NCBI RefSeq assembly: GCF_041261445.1
Contig: NZ_JBGCCU010000015.1
Location: forward strand, 1 to 64,000
Source of the DNA: Catenulispora sp. EB89
GTDB taxonomy: Bacteria; Actinomycetota; Actinomycetes; Streptomycetales; Catenulisporaceae
DNA: 64,000 nt
Direction: 5' to 3'
In this document: positions 59,885-64,000 of the stretch, piece after piece
Position numbering within the stretch: the stretch's first letter is position 1
How the letters are laid out: the number at the start of each line of letters is the position of its first letter
Notes under the pieces: generated by a model
The model's input: the letters and a program-made list of their open reading frames with translations, nothing else
Database searches by the model: none
Told to the model about the DNA's origin: nothing
Position numbers and translations under genes: made by a program

Positions 59885-60472
59885 TCAGTCGAGCCATTCC
59901 AGGAGCACGTCGGTGTCGTCGGCCTGCATGGAGCTGCGCACGACCGGGTCCATGAGCTCCACCGAGCCGACGTGCTCCAACTCCAACGCCCACACGGCTT
60001 CGAGCCCGGCGAGTTGGGCCAGGCGCGCGTAGCCGCTGCGCAGCGTCGTGCGGTTCTTCAGACGTAGGCAGCGGCGCAGTGCATGTTGCACGACGACCGC
60101 GTCGCCGGCGTATGTCAGAGGCCAGGCATAGTCGGTCGGACCCCAGGCGCCCACGACCGACGGCATCACGCGCCCGACCCCGCCCAACTGCTCGCAGCGC
60201 CGGACGACGGCGATCCGTACCGACTCGGCGGTGGTGTCGTTGACGAACACGGCCTGCAGCACCTCGGGCGCGATCCGCGTCCGCCGCACCAGCCGCATCC
60301 GCGCGCTCTGGGCCGCGCGTTGGTGGCCCGCGATCCACAGGTGCCAGCGCCGGGGCCCGGGCAGCCGCACCACCGCACGCTGCACGGCCCACGCACACCC
60401 GCGCGGGGTCAGCCGCACGATCAGCACCAGCGTGAGCACGAGGGAGAACACCGCTACGACGGCGTGGATCAC
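59885..60472 (-). CDS. Membrane-anchored hypothetical protein
   Basis: 195 residues from GTG 60472. One N-terminal hydrophobic helix (HAVVAVFSLVLTLVLIVRL) is followed by a cytoplasmic region with many Arg (RHWLWIAGHQRAAQSARMRLVRRTR-type) and a folded C-terminal half (VGRVMPSVVGAWGPTDYAWPLTYAGDAVVVQHALRRCLRL to SSMQADDTDVLLEWLD). I recognise no family. Codon usage is typical of the genome, and the frame has a sensible stop, so I accept it as a gene. Confidence 0.55.
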   Translation of the reverse strand: MIHAVVAVFSLVLTLVLIVRLTPRGCAWAVQRAVVRLPGPRRWHLWIAGHQRAAQSARMRLVRRTRIAPEVLQAVFVNDTTAESVRIAVVRRCEQLGGVGRVMPSVVGAWGPTDYAWPLTYAGDAVVVQHALRRCLRLKNRTTLRSGYARLAQLAGLEAVWALELEHVGSVELMDPVVRSSMQADDTDVLLEWLD

Positions 60473-60613
60473 ATCGGTTCACGGTAACGCAGAACGCTGA
60501 GGAAGGTGGGCGGCTGTTGCCTGGTGAGTGTTGCCAAAAGACAACTGGCAACCGCCGGGCCGGCGCGCTGTCCGAGCCCGCGCCCGAACCACACGCCTCG
60601 GGGCCACACGCCT

Positions 60614-60853
60614 CGGACCGCGAGCGGCGCCGAACCACGAGCAGCCCGATTCACGAGCGCCACGCAGCGCGAGCGCACCGCACCACGAGCGCATCGCACC
60701 GCACCGCATCGCACCGCACCGCACCGCACCGCACCGCACCGCACCGCGAGCGCACCACGAGCGCACCGCACCGCGAGCGCCACGGACCGCGAGCGGCGCC
60801 GAACCACGAGCAGCCCGATTCACGAGCGCCACGCAGCGCGAGCGCACCGCACC
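60614..60853. repeat. Two identical 71-bp direct repeats 169 bp apart
   Basis: 60614-60684 and 60783-60853 are identical over 71 bases; each begins CGGACCGCGAGCGGCGCCGA and ends GAGCGCACCGCACC. They flank a 5-bp tandem array. The region 60473-61070 has no convincing gene; long frames on both strands here are low-complexity artefacts. Confidence 0.85.
60691..60745. repeat. GCACC/GCATC pentanucleotide tandem array
   Basis: Eleven consecutive 5-bp units, GCACC or GCATC, lie between the two 71-bp repeats. Related GAGCGCACC fragments extend either side. The array is prone to slippage. Confidence 0.85.
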
Positions 60854-61070
60854 CGCATCGCACCGCACCGCAAGCGCCCCGAAGCGCGGGCCGTCCGCAC
60901 CCGCAGCACCCCGCACCCAAGCGGCGGCCGCCGGACCGAAGTCCGACGACCGCCGCGGGTGGCCCGCCGGCGCCCGGCGTCGGCCCTGTCTCAGGACGTC
61001 AGCGCCGACTCCGGCCGGATCCGGCCCGGACCCGGCACGCCGGGCGGGCCGGTCCGGTTTCAGCGCCCGG

Positions 61071-63014
61071 TCACGGCATCGCCGCCAGGTGCGGGGCGAC
61101 GGTGTTCACGAAACTCCAGCCGTTGCTGGCGTCCCAGTTGATCGACCAGGTCATCGCGCCGCGGATGGTCGGCCACTTGGTCGGCGGGACGTAGGAGCCG
61201 CAGCTCGTCCCGGCCGCCAGGCAGTCCAGCGCGTTGTTCACCACCGACGGCGAGACATAGCCGGCGCCGGCGCTGCCCGAGGCCGGCAGGCCCAGGCCCA
61301 CCTGGTCCGGACGCAGGCCGTTCTGCAGCTGGATGCACGCCAGCTCGGTGAGGAAGTTCTCCGTGCCCTCGGCGTAGACGCCCTGGTCGCAGCCGTTCAT
61401 CGTGCCGGAGTTGTAGTACTGCATGTTGACGATCGTGAGGATGTTCTTGATGTTCAGCGCCAGCTGGAAGTACGCCATGCCGGTGGACTGCATGTCGATC
61501 GTCTGCGGGGCCATCGTGATGATCAGGCTCGAGCCGACCTTGCTCGACAGCGACTGCAGCGCCTGCGCCATGTACGTGGCGTTGACGCCGTTCTCCAGGT
61601 CGATGTCGACGCCGTCGAACCCGTAGCTCTGCATGATTCCGTAGACGCTGTTGGCGAAGTTGGTCGCGGACGTCGAGTCGGCGACGCTGATCGCGCCGTT
61701 CTGCCCGCCGACCGAGATGATCACCTTCTGGCCGCGCGAGTGCAGCGTCGCGATGTCCGCCTTGAACTGCGCGTCGGTGTAGCCGCCGAGCGCCGAGGAC
61801 AGCCCGGAGTCGACGCTGAACGTCACGCCGCCGGGGTTGCTCGGGTCGGCGTTGGCGAAGGCCACCGCGACCAGGTTGTAGCCGGCCGGCACGGCGGCCA
61901 GGCTCAGCGGCTGCGCGGCGTTCACGAAGTCGTGCCAGTAGCCGGTCAGCACGTGCTTGGGCAGCGAGCCGTTGCCGCCGCCGGAGCTCGCGGTCGTCGC
62001 GCTCACCGCCGAGGACTTCGCGGACTCGCCGGCGGAGTTGGTCGCCGTGACCGCGTAGCTGTAGGTGGTGGAGGCGCTGAGGCCGGAGTCGGTGTACGAC
62101 GTGCCGGACGCGCTCGCGACCTTCGAACCGCCGCGGTACACGTTGTAGCCGGTCGCGCCGCTGGACGCGCTCCACGAGAGCGACACCGAGCTCGACGTCG
62201 TCCCGCTCACCGACAGACCGGTCGGGGTCGGCGGGACGGAGGGACCGCCTCCGGTCGTGGTGCCCGTGACAGCCCCGGACTGCGCCGACTCCCCTGCAGA
62301 GTTCGTCGCGGTGACCGTGTAGCTGTAACTGGTCGAGGCGCTGAGGCCGGAGTCGGTGTACGACGTGCCCGACACGCTCCCGACCTTCGAACCGCCGCGG
62401 TACACGTTGTAGCCGGTCGCGCCGCTGGACGCGCTCCACGACAACGACACCGAACTCGACGTCGTCCCGCTCACCGCGAGGCCGGTCGGCACGGGGGGCA
62501 CCTGAGTCTGGCCACCCGGTCCGACGAGCGAGACGTCGTCGGCGTAGTACGTGCCCTGCCCGTACCAGCCGTGCAGGTAGATCTGGACGCTCGTGGTCGA
62601 GGCGCCGGTGGTGAAGCTGGTGCTCAGCTGCTGGTAGGAGGTCGCGGACGGGGTCCACGTGGAGCTGTAGTTGGTGGCGCCGATGTAGACGTAGGCGCCC
62701 TCGACGTAGGCCGACAGCGTGTAGGCCGAGTTCGGCTGCACGGCGATCGTCTGTGTGCACTGCGCGTCGTCGGAGTTGTTCGCGGCTCCGGACAGCGCGT
62801 GGCTGCCGCTGTGGACGGGTGAGGACACGACACTGCCGGTACCGGCGTCACAGGTCCACGGGCTCAGGCTTCCGGTCTCGAAGCCTGGGTTCACCACCAG
62901 GTTGCTGTCGGCCCGGGCGCGGGACGCGCTCAGGGCGACGGACATCGTGGCGGCTATCAGGACTGCGGCCAGCATGGCCGCGAACGCACGAAGGCGCGTT
63001 CTCGCACAGGTCAA
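61071..63014 (-). CDS. Secreted GH18 chitinase with CBM and two FnIII domains
   Basis: A 647-residue exported chitinase. The signal peptide ends near ASRARA; a carbohydrate-binding module follows (about 38-170, NLVVNPGFETGSLSPWTC to YYADDVSLVG), then two nearly identical fibronectin type III domains (about 176-262 and 270-350) and a GH18 barrel (about 365-647). The catalytic motif DGVDIDLE is at about 467-474, with VIISVGGQNG upstream. It hydrolyses chitin to GlcNAc oligomers. Two dre-like sites in the promoter suggest control by DasR and GlcN-6-P. Confidence 0.95.
   Translation of the reverse strand: MTCARTRLRAFAAMLAAVLIAATMSVALSASRARADSNLVVNPGFETGSLSPWTCDAGTGSVVSSPVHSGSHALSGAANNSDDAQCTQTIAVQPNSAYTLSAYVEGAYVYIGATNYSSTWTPSATSYQQLSTSFTTGASTTSVQIYLHGWYGQGTYYADDVSLVGPGGQTQVPPVPTGLAVSGTTSSSVSLSWSASSGATGYNVYRGGSKVGSVSGTSYTDSGLSASTSYSYTVTATNSAGESAQSGAVTGTTTGGGPSVPPTPTGLSVSGTTSSSVSLSWSASSGATGYNVYRGGSKVASASGTSYTDSGLSASTTYSYAVTATNSAGESAKSSAVSATTASSGGGNGSLPKHVLTGYWHDFVNAAQPLSLAAVPAGYNLVAVAFANADPSNPGGVTFSVDSGLSSALGGYTDAQFKADIATLHSRGQKVIISVGGQNGAISVADSTSATNFANSVYGIMQSYGFDGVDIDLENGVNATYMAQALQSLSSKVGSSLIITMAPQTIDMQSTGMAYFQLALNIKNILTIVNMQYYNSGTMNGCDQGVYAEGTENFLTELACIQLQNGLRPDQVGLGLPASGSAGAGYVSPSVVNNALDCLAAGTSCGSYVPPTKWPTIRGAMTWSINWDASNGWSFVNTVAPHLAAMP
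62075..62488 (-). repeat. Duplicated FnIII coding segments in the chitinase gene
   Basis: 62075-62227 and 62336-62488 are highly similar at DNA level, offset by 261 bp, for example the shared block with TTCGAACCGCCGCGGTACAC. This matches the two FnIII domains and indicates a recent tandem duplication or gene conversion. Confidence 0.8.
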
Positions 63015-63059
63015 AGCACACCTCTCACGGGGAAGACTCCTGTGATCTTGTGGGGTTAG

Positions 63060-63101
63060 TGGTCTACACCACAGGGGCTGTGTTCAAAATGGTGTAGACC
63101 A
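63060..63101 (-). promoter_or_regulatory. Two inverted dre-like (DasR) sites in the chitinase promoter
   Basis: TGGTCTACACCA (63060-63071) and its exact reverse complement TGGTGTAGACCA (63090-63101) match the dre consensus TGGTCTAGACCA at 11 of 12 positions each. A TTGAAC -35 box (63082-63087, minus strand) lies between them. These sites occur upstream of chitinase genes in streptomycetes. Confidence 0.8.
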
Positions 63102-63240
63102 GACGGGGTGTCAAGAGTCTGAACCCCTGGCGATTCCTAAGGGAATGCAAAGGTTCGCCACGGCTCGGCGAGAAGCCTGCCTGGTTCCGTGATCCCGCGA
63201 CGGCAGGAGCCGTCGCGGACCGGAACCGGAAGGAACTCCC

Positions 63241-63741
63241 ATGACGTTTCGCAGAAGGCTGATCCCGGTCGCCGCGCTGGTGGTGGCGATCGGCGCTTCG
63301 GCGGCCGGTGCGGCCACTGCTGCGGAGACCGGCGGAGGCAGCGGCGGTGGCGCCGACAAGGTGCGGAAGGGGGCGAGCTGCAAGGTCGAGCTCGGCGGCA
63401 CGACCCTCAAGAACGACATCGAAGCCAAGATCGCGGGCAAGGGTCACATCACAGGCAAGGGTCGGATCGTGGCCGAGGGCGGGGGTGGGGACGCTCTGGC
63501 CGCGTGCAAGAAGAAGGTCGCGACGGTCCGTCTGGACGCGGTCGCCGCGAAGCTCGGCGTGTCGAAGTCCGCGCTCACCCTGGCGCTGAAGCAGACCGAG
63601 CAGTGGGCCGTCGGCTCGTCGACGAAGCCCTCGGTGGCACAGGTCGAACAGCACCTGGCCGACTTGCTGCACGTGCCGGTTTCCAAGGTGACTTCGCTGC
63701 TCGGCGGTTTCACGCACGTCGCCGTGAAGCCCGGCGCGTGA
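63241..63741 (+). CDS. Small secreted Gly/Lys-rich protein
   Basis: 166 residues with a clear signal peptide (LIPVAALVVAIGASAAGAATA) and GGAAGGAA ribosome site. The mature protein starts with a Gly-rich stretch, then KVELGGTTLKNDIEAKIAGKGHITGKGRIVAEGG and a helical end (VDAVAAKLGVSKSALTLALKQTEQW, then LADLLHVPVSKVTSLLGGF). The repeated helix-loop pattern of alternating LGVSKSALTLAL and LLHVPVSKVTSLL recalls proteins seen beside two-component systems; no family is recognised. It is divergent from the chitinase gene and precedes a response regulator. Confidence 0.75.
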   Translation: MTFRRRLIPVAALVVAIGASAAGAATAAETGGGSGGGADKVRKGASCKVELGGTTLKNDIEAKIAGKGHITGKGRIVAEGGGGDALAACKKKVATVRLDAVAAKLGVSKSALTLALKQTEQWAVGSSTKPSVAQVEQHLADLLHVPVSKVTSLLGGFTHVAVKPGA

Positions 63742-63795
63742 TCCGGGCGTGATCCTCTCAGCACGGTCTCAGCCCACGAAGCCAGACTGCCGACC

Positions 63796-64000
63796 ATGCG
63801 CATCCTGGTAGTGGACGACGACCCGGCCGTCCGCCGCGCGCTGGAACACGCGTTGCGGCGCGACGGTTATCAGGTCGCCCTGGCCGCCTCCGGTACCGAG
63901 GCCCTCAGCGAGCACGCCGAGAACCCGCCGGACGCGCTGGTCCTGGACGTCATGATGCCCGAGCCGAACGGGCTGGAGATCTGCCGGCGGCTGCGCGAGG
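63796..64000 (+). CDS. Response regulator, partial (MprA/OmpR type)
   Basis: Only the first 68 codons are in the window; the gene runs off the end. The receiver domain start is clear: ILVVDDDPAVRRALEHALRRDGYQV, with the phosphorylatable Asp in VLDVMMPEPNGLEICRRLR (about residue 51). The sequence most resembles MprA-like OmpR regulators. The kinase gene would be downstream of the window. It follows the small secreted protein gene by 54 bp and may form one operon with it. Confidence 0.88.
   Translation, partial: MRILVVDDDPAVRRALEHALRRDGYQVALAASGTEALSEHAENPPDALVLDVMMPEPNGLEICRRLRE

Noticed and set aside
60500-60916. Several long frames on both strands in the repeat spacer
   Set aside because: They consist of low-complexity Arg/Ala/His strings encoded by GCACC-type repeats and have no homologue-like motif.

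Overview
The window is chromosomal DNA from a very high-GC filamentous actinomycete. The gene content fits a soil Actinobacterium of the Streptomyces/Catenulispora type: two F420-type luciferase-like oxidoreductases, an Rpf/LysM protein, a DUF6230/DUF6114 pair, a dre-controlled chitinase, Tat-exported phospholipase C and cholesterol oxidase, and many SsgA-free small regulator/enzyme pairs with leaderless promoters. The taxonomic placement is inference from gene content. No phage, transposase, CRISPR array, plasmid gene or rRNA was seen. One tRNA (His) is present.

Layout. 1-4063: tail of an unknown gene, a LacI regulator and a divergent secreted GH92 mannosidase with a ricin-type lectin tail, with promoter and operator visible. 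4084-11326: F420-type oxidoreductase, exported phosphoesterase, membrane Ser/Thr kinase, S24-like protein, LysR regulator and a PhnW-like aminotransferase. 11417-16441: a xylose-type ABC importer (binding protein, ATPase, permease) followed by a ROK regulator on the same strand. 16865-24885: a broken nucleotidyltransferase, a pentapeptide-repeat protein with a Cys-rich head coupled to an F420-type oxidoreductase, an aminotransferase, a small P-loop kinase, Rpf/LysM, Tat phospholipase C, a deoxyribosyltransferase-like protein and a lipoprotein. 25016-31729: a secreted anchor-type protein, an ArsR regulator facing a flavin reductase, then a cholesterol oxidase operon preceded by a KstR-type operator.

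31730-39782: a G-rich intergenic block with one copy of a 58-bp dispersed repeat, small hypothetical genes, an asparagine synthetase fused to a CofE-like (F420 gamma-glutamyl ligase-like) domain, a membrane protein, glcF, tRNA-His and orn. 39817-48834: a cupin with a twin-operator promoter, a GlxA-type AraC regulator, glcD-glcE, and a four-gene secreted/membrane locus (DUF6114, DUF6230, two exported proteins) around a TetR regulator. 48995-60472: phosphotransferase/SDR divergent pair, second copy of the 58-bp repeat, bioA, L,D-transpeptidase, aldo/keto reductase with a MerR-type promoter, DUF2218, TIGR01777 epimerase, imine-reductase-like enzyme facing a MerR regulator, TetR facing a class II aldolase. 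60473-64000: repeat-rich spacer, GH18 chitinase with two dre-like sites, a secreted protein and the start of a response regulator.

Main themes are polymer and sterol use (GH92, GH18, xylose import, cholesterol oxidase, phospholipases), glycolate oxidation split over two sites, and many small divergent regulator-enzyme pairs whose operators can be read directly. The most unusual items are the asparagine synthetase-CofE fusion, the 58-bp repeat that sits in two convergent intergenic gaps, and the DUF6230/DUF6114/TetR/secreted-protein locus. Functions are from motif recognition by eye; no database search was run.
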